6,366 nucleotides of DNA from Phycisphaerae bacterium (GTDB taxonomy: Bacteria > Planctomycetota > Phycisphaerae > Tepidisphaerales > Tepidisphaeraceae). The notes under the pieces are model-generated. The model worked only from the letters and a program-made list of their open reading frames with translations. It made no database searches and had not been told where the DNA came from. Of the stretch, positions 1 through 4,836 are shown piece after piece; the first letter of the stretch is position 1; each line of letters begins with the position of its first letter. The position numbers were made by a program, and so were the translations under genes. Location: assembly GCA_014380825.1 (NCBI GenBank), contig JACMJD010000234.1, forward strand, positions 1 through 6,366, given 5' to 3'.

Positions 1-200
1 AACTCGCCGAGCTTGCGGCCTATCCGTCGCAGTCGGCCCATGACAACGGCGAGATCTCCGTGCCGGTTACTTCGCGCACGCGTTCGCTTGAGCAATCGAC
101 AGGCGCGCGCGTATTGCAACTTCAACGCGACGCGCTCCGCGTTCTCCGCCCGCATCAAGGCGAGAATCCCCGATCGCTGAATGCACATGTCGAGAGTCAT
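1..200 (-). CDS. Hypothetical small basic protein, 3' end cut off by the window edge
   Basis: Reading leftward from ATG at 200, the frame stays open for 66 codons to the window edge, so the C-terminus is missing. A GGAGG ribosome site (211-207) lies six bases before the ATG, which fixes this start; a second in-frame ATG four codons later has no such site. The visible part begins MTLDMCIQRSGILAL and is rich in Arg, Leu and Ala with an amphipathic helical look, ending near GDLAVVMGRLRRIGRKLG. I do not recognise a family. It follows two terminator-like hairpins, so it may be expressed separately from, or at a lower level than, the gene at 352-621. The high basic content would suit a nucleic-acid-binding phage protein, but that is only a guess. 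Confidence 0.6.
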   Translation of the reverse strand, partial: MTLDMCIQRSGILALMRAENAERVALKLQYARACRLLKRTRARSNRHGDLAVVMGRLRRIGRKLGE

Positions 201-901
201 GAGGAGCCTCCGGTCGGGTGAGAAAACGCGCGCCGGGCAACATGCCCCGGCGCGCTGGAGGGGAGAAAATGCGCCGCTGCCGAGTCGGAATTCGAAAGAT
301 GCTGGCCGGGCTCGGGCAGGACCCGGCCAGCGGGCTGAGGGGCATGACTGTTCAGCGATTTCTGGTTTGAGGCGGCGGGCGTGCCGCTGCTCGCCGCTGC
401 CGTTCCGCCTCCGCCATCGCAATCAGCGCGGCGAGCTCGGCGGCGAGGTGACCCGGCTCCACTTGGTAGAGCTCGATCAGCTTCTCCGACGTGCGCCGCC
501 ACCAGTCCCCGAACTTCCGTGGGTGACATCCGACCGCGTCCGACGCGGCCTTTGTGTCGAAGAGCCAATCCGCGCGACGATCCTCCGTGATCGAGCGAAC
601 CTTCTGCTCGATCGCTGACATTGTTCTCCTTCTCGAATTTCCGTTTGACCTTGATCTGTTTCAGGAAACCGCGAACCACATCCAGCCGCCCGCGCATCAG
701 CGAAGCGAGAGCACTCAGTTGGGCTTCGAAACTTGCCAAGCCACCGCAATCATCGATCGCGCAGAGCGCGGCGAAGAGCTCGCGTCGCGTAAGTTTCAGC
801 CAGCCCAGAGCGACCGTCGCACCCTGTTCAGGCGAAGTCACCACGTGGTGACTTTTTGTTGAAATTTTCTTTTTCGTGACTTGGCGCGGCGAAGTCACCA
901 T
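197..901 (-). CDS. Possible winged-helix DNA-binding protein; real 3' end uncertain
   Basis: The convincing coding part is about 640-830. It encodes LKLTRRELFAALCAIDDCGG, then FEAQLSALASL and RGRLDVVRGFLKQIKVKRKF, with codon positions rich in G/C as in its neighbours. The helix-helix-basic helix-lysine-rich layout resembles the winged-helix N-termini of phage replication initiators and small regulators; this is pattern recognition, not a proven match. The start is unsure. ATG at 901 lacks a clear ribosome site, and GTG codons at 844 or 841 fall inside a palindrome. No stop occurs where the 352-621 gene begins. The frame runs on to a TGA at 199-197 that overlaps the ATG at 200, but the part beyond about 620 looks like an out-of-frame shadow of the next gene. 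A +1 shift near 620 would instead fuse it to that gene. Confidence 0.45.
   Translation of the reverse strand: MVTSPRQVTKKKISTKSHHVVTSPEQGATVALGWLKLTRRELFAALCAIDDCGGLASFEAQLSALASLMRGRLDVVRGFLKQIKVKRKFEKENNVSDRAEGSLDHGGSSRGLALRHKGRVGRGRMSPTEVRGLVAAHVGEADRALPSGAGSPRRRARRADCDGGGGTAAASSGTPAASNQKSLNSHAPQPAGRVLPEPGQHLSNSDSAAAHFLPSSAPGHVARRAFSHPTGGSS
228..255 (-). terminator. Rho-independent terminator-like hairpin, second of a tandem pair
   Basis: A perfect 10-bp stem (GCGCGCCGGG at 228-237 with CCCGGCGCGC at 246-255) has an 8-base loop. On the - strand it is followed directly by GTTTTCT, giving a stem plus U-run for leftward transcripts. On the + strand no T-run follows. It lies between the stop of the 352-621 gene and the GGAGG of the gene starting at 200, so it could be a true terminator or an attenuator for that gene. 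Confidence 0.6.
301..331 (-). terminator. Rho-independent terminator-like hairpin after the 352-621 gene
   Basis: A perfect 10-bp stem (GCTGGCCGGG at 301-310 with CCCGGCCAGC at 322-331) encloses an 11-base loop. In the leftward direction it begins about 20 bases after the stop codon of the 352-621 gene and is followed by ATCTTTCG, a weak T-run. With the hairpin at 228-255 it makes a tandem pair. Confidence 0.5.
352..621 (-). CDS. Hypothetical 89-aa protein, possible DNA-binding helix-turn-helix
   Basis: The start at 621 is well supported: AAGGAG lies four bases upstream and an in-frame TGA lies just before it (about 661-663). The protein begins MSAIEQKVRSITEDRRADWLF. A central stretch (about residues 24-47, containing AASDAVGCHPRKFGDWWRR) has the spacing and residue pattern of a helix-turn-helix, in which a helix and a short turn lead into a basic, aromatic helix. 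The rest is Ala/Glu/Leu-rich helix (residues 50-75) with an Arg/Pro tail. I cannot assign a family. The gene sits inside the 3' part of the open frame starting at 901, in the +1 phase, and is followed by tandem hairpins. A role in phage replication or regulation is plausible from position only. Confidence 0.65.
   Translation of the reverse strand: MSAIEQKVRSITEDRRADWLFDTKAASDAVGCHPRKFGDWWRRTSEKLIELYQVEPGHLAAELAALIAMAEAERQRRAAARPPPQTRNR
835..854. promoter_or_regulatory. 20-bp perfect palindrome, probable operator
   Basis: AAGTCACCACGTGGTGACTT reads identically on both strands, with its centre between 844 and 845. It is flanked on the right by an AT-rich run (853-879) that contrasts with the GC-rich surroundings. 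Two more half-sites follow: GTGACTT at 876-882 and AAGTCAC at 892-898. Such dyads are typical of dimeric repressor sites. The hairpin reading (stem followed by TTTTT on the + strand) could also give a short terminator-like structure, but no + strand gene ends here. Confidence 0.6.
876..898. promoter_or_regulatory. Second dyad: GTGACTT-N9-AAGTCAC
   Basis: The half-sites of the 835-854 palindrome recur here in the outward-facing arrangement, separated by nine bases (GGCGCGGCG). A 13-base direct repeat, GGCGAAGTCACCA, links the two sites (831-843 and 888-900). Together they frame the AT-rich island between the divergent genes at 901 (leftward) and 954 (rightward), so they are likely binding sites for one regulator or initiator. 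Confidence 0.5.
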
Positions 902-951
902 CTGTCGCTGGCGCGGCTCTGATACGTTGCGGGCATGGGTTACACTCGGCT

Positions 952-1440
952 TCATGCTCGACCTCCCGAAACTGCTCGCGGCCATCGCCGAACTAGAGCG
1001 GCGGGCATTCGGGCCATTTCCCGAATCGCAGGTTCGACAGGTGCAGGCGCATCCCCCCGCCAACCCTGTTCGCTTAGAAGACGTGCTGCAAAAATCAGAT
1101 GCCGAACAACCACTGCTCCAGTGGCTGAGTTGGGATGCGACATTCGAGGATGCGAAGCGGGCGTTCGTAGCCTTTCACAGGGCGACCGCGTGGGCGATGG
1201 CAGACAACCCGGACGACGCTCAGTGTCGGGAGGCGCTTCGAATTCTTCGCGAGGAACCCAACGCCAAATCTTTGATCCGCCTTGCTCTCGGTCTGCCGCC
1301 AGCGTCGCAACCGTGACGAGGTCCACTGTATTGCGCAGGCCGACCGAGCCGGCGAACCGCGTCAGCAGGACAAGGGCATCCGGCGCAAGCGGTATCGTGT
1401 TGCGGCTGAACATTTCGGCGATCACTTCCCGACTGAACAC
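952..1440 (-). CDS. Hypothetical protein with credible N-terminus; C-terminal part overlaps an antisense gene
   Basis: The start at 1440 is well supported by GGAGG at 1451-1447, six bases upstream, and by a 13-base gap from the stop of the preceding gene. The first 41 codons (1440-1318; MFSREVIAEMFSRN, then PDALVLLTRFAGSVGLRN) look like a real, mostly helical protein. Beyond about 1316 the frame stays open to a stop at 952-954, yet that stretch lies wholly antisense to the convincing + strand gene 954-1316 and reads as low-quality Pro/Arg/Ser-rich sequence. Either the gene truly overlaps its antisense neighbour or its original 3' end was replaced when that gene arrived. No family recognised. 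Confidence 0.4.
   Translation of the reverse strand: MFSREVIAEMFSRNTIPLAPDALVLLTRFAGSVGLRNTVDLVTVATLAADREQGGSKIWRWVPREEFEAPPDTERRPGCLPSPTRSPCERLRTPASHPRMSHPNSATGAVVVRHLIFAARLLSEQGWRGDAPAPVEPAIREMARMPAALVRRWPRAVSGGRA
954..1316 (+). CDS. Hypothetical 120-aa helical protein, lone gene on the opposite strand
   Basis: This frame has clear coding character: codon third positions are mostly G/C, and the protein is well formed with several Trp (LLQWLSWDA, RATAWAMAD). It begins MLDLPKLLAAIAELERR, a strongly amphipathic helix, and continues mostly helical to ALGLPPASQP. No signal peptide or membrane segment is visible and I do not recognise a family. The ATG at 954 is preferred because the frame before it looks non-coding; an upstream in-frame ATG exists at 876. 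No strong ribosome site is seen. It is the only + strand gene within a run of - strand genes, which fits a self-contained cargo ('moron') gene. It faces the gene starting at 1440 tail to tail and starts next to the palindromic sites at 835-898. Confidence 0.65.
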   Translation: MLDLPKLLAAIAELERRAFGPFPESQVRQVQAHPPANPVRLEDVLQKSDAEQPLLQWLSWDATFEDAKRAFVAFHRATAWAMADNPDDAQCREALRILREEPNAKSLIRLALGLPPASQP

Positions 1441-1453
1441 GTACGGCCTCCGA

Positions 1454-1774
1454 TTAGTGAACGTCCCGCTTCAAGAGCCCGTTCTTTCGCGCGGCCATCG
1501 CCGTGCGGCAGATTTCCGAGACCACGTCCAGCGCGGCCTGTTGTTTGATCAGTGCGTTGAATGCTTTGCGGAGCGGCTTCAGCTGCGCGGGGGTGAGTCG
1601 CTCTGCCTTCGCGGCGATCTCGATTCCCATTTCGATGGCGCGATCCGGATGCGTGAGAAGCGCATCGACGGTGTAGCTTGGGCAGTTGTTGTAAATCCAG
1701 TCCGACACGAAATCGGTGATCGCGTCCCGAATCTTCTGCTCGGCGGATGGTTCACGCTTGCGTTTCTTAGCCAT
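1454..1774 (-). CDS. Hypothetical 106-aa helical protein downstream of the methyltransferase
   Basis: The protein starts with a lysine/arginine-rich MAKKRKREPSAEQK and continues as predicted helices: KIRDAITDFVSDWIYNN, then an Ala/Glu/Lys-rich segment around residues 48-80, then a basic tail (ARKNGLLKRDVH). There is no signal peptide or membrane segment. Its ATG at 1774 lies three bases after the TGA of the methyltransferase gene (1780-1778), and its ribosome site (GGAAGG) is inside the end of that gene, so the two are almost certainly translated from one message. The basic N-terminus would suit DNA binding, and close linkage suggests a function alongside the methyltransferase, but I cannot assign a family. 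Confidence 0.75.
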   Translation of the reverse strand: MAKKRKREPSAEQKIRDAITDFVSDWIYNNCPSYTVDALLTHPDRAIEMGIEIAAKAERLTPAQLKPLRKAFNALIKQQAALDVVSEICRTAMAARKNGLLKRDVH

Positions 1775-1777
1775 CGA

Positions 1778-3193
1778 TCAGCCCTTCCTTTTCAACATTG
1801 CGTCGCCCGCGCGCTTGATCTCCGCGCGTTCCCGCTTCGCCCACTCCGGTTCAGTCTGCTTGTTCAAGCCGCCGTCGATGCTCATCCGCAGCAGTTCGCG
1901 TTTGATGATCTCGGCGTAGCGCGGCGATCGTTCGATGAGGACGCACTTGCGACCGGCTCGAAGCGCGGCGCGGGCCGTCGTGCCCGTGCCGCCGAAAGGA
2001 TCGAGGATCGAATCGCCGACCTCGGTGAAGCATTTCACGGCGCGGGTAACGAGTGCGACCGGCAGTTGAGTTGGAATGCCAGGATCGGGCAGGCGTTCAT
2101 CGAACGTGCCGCAGAGGCGCGAGAAGTCCCACAGCGCATCGGGGACCTTGCCGTCCGGGTTCGCACGTTTGTCGTTGTAGATCGTCGTGCGTTTCGACTC
2201 GGTCAGGATCGACGCGGCGTCGAACATGAAGCTGGAGGCGTGCTTGGTGGCGTACCAGATGAAGCGGCACGTGCGACCGAAGTTGAACTTGCCCGCCTGC
2301 CCGAACGATTCGTGCCACACGATCAGGCGACGGATGAACAGCCCGGCGTCTTTGATGATCTGGCCGGACTCGATCACGTGTTCTTCGGGCATCATCAGAC
2401 AGAGCGTGCCGTCCATCGTCAGAAGTTCCCGCCCCTCTTGGACGACGCGGCGGATCATGTTGTAGTACTTCGTCGGCGACAGATCATCGCGGGTCGGATC
2501 GTCGAGATACTTGAACTTAAAGTTGTACGGCGGGTCGGTGAAGATCAGGCGGAACTTCCCGCGCGGCAGCGTGGTCATTTTCTTGACGGCGTCGCCGACG
2601 ATCACGCTGAAATCTTCCGCCTTGAACGCGCGGCCACTGAGCGAAGCGGCCTTGGCTTGTTGAACTCGATCAGCGCGTTTCACTTCGCGGATCGCGCGGG
2701 TGATGACTTGCTTGCCTTCGAAGCATTCACGAAAGAGCTTCGCATTGCGTTCGAACAGCACGCGCGCATCCGAAACGTAGCGGCCACTAACGCCGAACAA
2801 CCCGCCCGCCAGATCGCGGGATTGGGAATGGGTAGGAATTGGTTCCTTCCCTTTCCCGCCCTCGCTCATGCGCGACTTGGCGAGATCCTCGAAATGCGGC
2901 AGGAAGTTCACGGCAGCGCACGCCTTCTGCGTGTCGGTCATGTTGCGATGGTTCGCCCGGCTGTACACGAGCGCGATCGCGTCGGCGTCGGTGCCTTTGA
3001 ATTTTCGGGTGATCGGTCTCAGCTTGAGTTCGAGCACGGCGCGGTAGCGGTTGCGGCCGTCGAGGATGTCACCGTGGAAAAGTTCGATCGGATCGCGTTG
3101 GCCGTTGGCGGCGATGTCGGCCTTGAGGCTCTCGAATTCCGGCTCCGACATCATCGGGAGCATTTCGGCAAACTTGTGCGGCTTGAGCTTCAT
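1778..3193 (-). CDS. ParB-like domain fused to beta-class DNA adenine methyltransferase
   Basis: The 471-aa protein has two recognisable parts. Residues 1-90 are a ParB/Srx-type N-domain: a partner motif DGRNRYRA (45-52), preceded by IAANGQRDPIEL and followed by SRANHRNMT. Residues about 190-440 form a SAM-dependent methyltransferase with catalytic DPPYN (220-224) placed before the SAM-binding DPFGGTGTT (398-406). That order defines the beta class, and DPPY normally indicates N6-adenine transfer. The region between (about 235-390) should hold the target-recognition part. No restriction enzyme is adjacent, so it acts as an orphan, probably modifying phage DNA to escape host restriction or regulating genes; the specificity cannot be read. 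The start at 3193 has an AAGGTGAG ribosome site. It is probably co-transcribed with the ribbon-helix-helix gene before it and the 1454-1774 gene after it. Confidence 0.9.
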   Translation of the reverse strand: MKLKPHKFAEMLPMMSEPEFESLKADIAANGQRDPIELFHGDILDGRNRYRAVLELKLRPITRKFKGTDADAIALVYSRANHRNMTDTQKACAAVNFLPHFEDLAKSRMSEGGKGKEPIPTHSQSRDLAGGLFGVSGRYVSDARVLFERNAKLFRECFEGKQVITRAIREVKRADRVQQAKAASLSGRAFKAEDFSVIVGDAVKKMTTLPRGKFRLIFTDPPYNFKFKYLDDPTRDDLSPTKYYNMIRRVVQEGRELLTMDGTLCLMMPEEHVIESGQIIKDAGLFIRRLIVWHESFGQAGKFNFGRTCRFIWYATKHASSFMFDAASILTESKRTTIYNDKRANPDGKVPDALWDFSRLCGTFDERLPDPGIPTQLPVALVTRAVKCFTEVGDSILDPFGGTGTTARAALRAGRKCVLIERSPRYAEIIKRELLRMSIDGGLNKQTEPEWAKRERAEIKRAGDAMLKRKG

Positions 3194-3212
3194 CTCACCT
3201 TCCCTGGTCGAT

Positions 3213-3264
3213 GGCCCACGGGGCGGGGCGGTCCGGTCGTGCCTCGCCGCCCGCCCTCGTGGCC
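3213..3264. other. Long GC-rich imperfect hairpin between the ribbon-helix-helix and methyltransferase genes
   Basis: Bases 3213-3231 pair with 3247-3264 in a stem of about 18 pairs interrupted by three single-base bulges (3217, 3228, 3254), leaving a 15-base loop. It fills most of the 81-base gap between the two leftward genes and ends about 20 bases before the methyltransferase start. Read leftward it has no T-run, so it is more likely an mRNA-processing, stability or attenuation element than a terminator. Read rightward, TACAGTTTTT follows, but no + strand gene ends here. Confidence 0.45.
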
Positions 3265-3274
3265 CTACAGTTTT

Positions 3275-3460
3275 TCAGGCCGGTGCCTTCGCGCGTGTCG
3301 ATGGACGATTAGTGCGACCGCGTGTGCGGCGTTGCTGCAACGCGCGCTTGATCTCCGCGCGAACCCAGTCGCTTGGTTTGCGATCGGAGTCCTTTGCTGC
3401 TGCGCGGACGGCGGGTAGCAACTCGTCGAAGCGGATAGTCAGTCGTCCATCGCCAGCCAT
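3275..3460 (-). CDS. Ribbon-helix-helix-type DNA-binding protein, 61 aa
   Basis: ATG at 3460 is chosen because a GGAGG ribosome site (3471-3467) lies six bases upstream; longer starts (to 3511) would read through the promoter and operator repeats. The fold pattern is RLTIRF (beta strand, residues 6-11), then a helix ELLPAVRAAAKDSDR, a turn, and a second helix PSDWVRAEIKRALQ. This is the layout of small CopG/Arc-type repressors, followed by a basic Arg/Thr tail. The family usually binds short tandem repeats as dimers and often represses its own promoter. Here its promoter overlaps four 10-bp-spaced TCGGACA-type repeats, which fits self-regulation. It is the first gene of the leftward operon and is followed by the ParB-methyltransferase. 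The function is inferred from the short motif alone. Confidence 0.7.
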   Translation of the reverse strand: MAGDGRLTIRFDELLPAVRAAAKDSDRKPSDWVRAEIKRALQQRRTRGRTNRPSTRAKAPA

Positions 3461-3473
3461 TTTCAACCTCCAA

Positions 3474-3510
3474 TCGGACATTGTCGGACATAATCGGACA
3501 CCATCGTACA
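3474..3510. repeat. Four TCGGACA-type repeats spaced 10 bp, probable operator
   Basis: TCGGACA occurs at 3474-3480, 3484-3490 and 3494-3500, with a one-base variant TCGTACA at 3504-3510. The period is exactly 10 bp, about one helical turn, so all copies face the same side of the DNA. The array covers the -10 box and spacer of the leftward promoter at 3490-3518 and reaches to three bases from the GGAGG of the ribbon-helix-helix gene. Binding here would block that promoter. Confidence 0.75.
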
Positions 3511-3518
3511 CAAGTCAA
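3490..3518 (-). promoter_or_regulatory. Leftward sigma70-type promoter of the ribbon-helix-helix operon
   Basis: On the - strand TTGACT (3518-3513, five of six consensus bases) is followed after 17 bases by GATTAT (3495-3490, four of six). Transcription would start near 3483, giving a leader of about 23 bases to the ATG at 3460. The -10 box and spacer lie within the TCGGACA array. An 11-bp dyad, CGCGA-A-TCGCG (3520-3530), sits just upstream of the -35 box and may be another regulator site. A rightward promoter for the repressor must also lie in 3480-3580 but no convincing one was seen. Confidence 0.6.
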
Positions 3519-3582
3519 GCGCGAATCGCGGGAAAAGCGATTGATGCCTGCTGCTTCCTGCTGGAGAGTGGTGGGTGAACGA

Positions 3583-4242
3583 ATGGCGCAGCACTTTGGC
3601 AACTGGCTGAGGAGGGAAATCGCCGCGACTGGTCAAACGATCAGAGACTTCGCGAAGCGCGCCGACGTCTCGCGTTCACGCTTGAACGACTGGCTTAAAG
3701 CGAAGCGCCCCGACATGCGCGGTGACACCGTCGGCAAAGTTGCCAAGGCGCTCAACACGACTGTTGATGTAGTGCTCAACAAACTTGGAAAGCGCGAATT
3801 GAACGAACGGCCGAACGACGCATACAACCTCGTCATCGAGTCGGAAGATGGCATCGGCGTTTTCAATTTACCGATCGCCGCATCAGGATGGTCCGAGCTC
3901 ACAGGCGAGGGCCGCGCCGCATCACTGCCGACGAAACGCAAAGGCTGGATGATCGTAAAAGTTCAAGGCGATTCGATGCAACCCAGGTGGGGCAACGGCC
4001 AAAGCATCCTGTTTCGAATCCTTCATCCGGACGAGGATCATCCGGTGGTTGGTCAAGATTATTTTTTCGTGCGCAGCGACAACGCCGGCACATTCAAACG
4101 CCTCGTCTCGATGAATGACGATGAGTTTCAACTGCGTGCCATCAATCCGAAATACACGAAGCGCATGCCGGTAGCGCGCGATGAAGTCGTGATGATCGCG
4201 GAGGCGCGGTGGGTAGTGACCGAACCAAAACCAGAGGTCTAG
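3583..4242 (+). CDS. CI-like phage repressor: HTH plus LexA/S24 self-cleavage domain
   Basis: The 219-aa protein begins with a Cro/CI-type helix-turn-helix (residues about 17-41: TGQTIRDFAKRADVSRSRLN, then DWLKAKR). The C-terminal half is an S24 peptidase/dimerisation domain with catalytic Ser131 in VQGDSMQP and Lys172 in GTFKRLV. The known family represses lytic genes during lysogeny and self-cleaves when RecA is activated by DNA damage. The linker (residues 97-103, LPIAASG) carries Ser-Gly where Ala-Gly or Cys-Gly is usual, so cleavage efficiency is uncertain. ATG at 3583 is chosen because it begins just before the first helix; its ribosome site is weak (GGGTGA), and GTG at 3568 or 3571 is possible. 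It diverges from the ribbon-helix-helix gene, and its TAG abuts the next gene's ATG. Confidence 0.88.
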   Translation: MAQHFGNWLRREIAATGQTIRDFAKRADVSRSRLNDWLKAKRPDMRGDTVGKVAKALNTTVDVVLNKLGKRELNERPNDAYNLVIESEDGIGVFNLPIAASGWSELTGEGRAASLPTKRKGWMIVKVQGDSMQPRWGNGQSILFRILHPDEDHPVVGQDYFFVRSDNAGTFKRLVSMNDDEFQLRAINPKYTKRMPVARDEVVMIAEARWVVTEPKPEV

Positions 4243-4818
4243 ATGCAACAGCCCGAGTCAGTCGGGCAGCCACAGGGAAGCGGGCTGCGTTGTGAGTCAG
4301 GGACGGCATCGATCGAGATCCGAAAACTTTACGGGGGAGAAGAAATCCCGCCGGGCTCGAAGGCGGTTGAGGATCGCGTGCTCGCACGATACGTCCCGCC
4401 GGGCACGAGGCATGAGCCGCACGGCGTGCCGCCGATCGGAATCATCGGCCTGCCCGCCGGATGGGTAATGGAGGAACTTTTCGACGGGGTCGAAGAGTTG
4501 CGCGTGCTGCCATTTCGCTATCCGCTTTACTCTCGCGCGTACGCCTTGCATTGCGGTGATCGCCTTTGCGCTGTGCTTCGCAACGTTCAACCATTTGACC
4601 TCTCACTTGGTAATCAGGTGGTCGTGCAATACAACGAATCCTTCGATTGGACTGCGGTCTTCGGCACGCTGGTCAAAGTCGGAACGACGGAATTCCGATT
4701 GCGGTCGCCGGACAGCGATGAAACCGAGATCGATCACGAGAAGATTCATTTCGTCGGCAAAGTGATGTGCTGGTGGGACGAAGCAGCACGATCAGATGTC
4801 GAAGGAGCATGTGGCTGA
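4243..4818 (+). CDS. Putative catalytically dead S24-like partner of the repressor
   Basis: The 191-aa protein has no helix-turn-helix. Its second half resembles the S24 domain of the repressor just upstream: FGTLVKVGTTEFRLR (140-154) lines up with the repressor's FKRLVSMNDDEFQLR, followed in both by a variable loop and a final beta strand (IHFVGKVMCWW). In this alignment the catalytic Lys becomes Gly141. The Ser position falls on Arg107 (GDRL versus GDSM) or Asn114 (NVQP versus SMQP), so the active-site pair is absent either way. An LPAGW segment (70-74) resembles a cleavage linker and retains Ala-Gly. Residues 1-60 are unassigned. ATG directly follows the repressor's TAG, with AGAGG five bases upstream, so translation is coupled. 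Similarity was judged by eye and is modest; it could be an unrelated beta-rich protein. Confidence 0.6.
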   Translation: MQQPESVGQPQGSGLRCESGTASIEIRKLYGGEEIPPGSKAVEDRVLARYVPPGTRHEPHGVPPIGIIGLPAGWVMEELFDGVEELRVLPFRYPLYSRAYALHCGDRLCAVLRNVQPFDLSLGNQVVVQYNESFDWTAVFGTLVKVGTTEFRLRSPDSDETEIDHEKIHFVGKVMCWWDEAARSDVEGACG

Positions 4819-4836
4819 GCAGGGAGGCAAAGCCCG

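Noticed and set aside
67..345. A 92-codon - strand frame
   Set aside because: It overlaps the better supported gene at 1-200 out of frame, runs through both terminator-like hairpins and has no ribosome site.
554..862. A + strand frame encoding a 102-aa protein
   Set aside because: It is antisense to the better supported leftward coding sequence at 640-830 and lacks start signals.
935..3418. An 827-codon open frame on the + strand
   Set aside because: It lies antisense to the convincing ParB-methyltransferase and other leftward genes and has the Arg/Ala/Val-rich look of a high-GC shadow frame, with no ribosome site or domain.
3474..3510. The TCGGACA array as a CRISPR or plasmid-type replication iteron set
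   Set aside because: The repeats are only 7 bases with 3-base gaps and sit on a promoter; there is no spacer structure, cas gene or replication initiator beside them.
3309..3602. A longer - strand frame through the operator array
   Set aside because: It is out of frame with the ribbon-helix-helix gene, passes through the promoter and repeats, and has no ribosome site.
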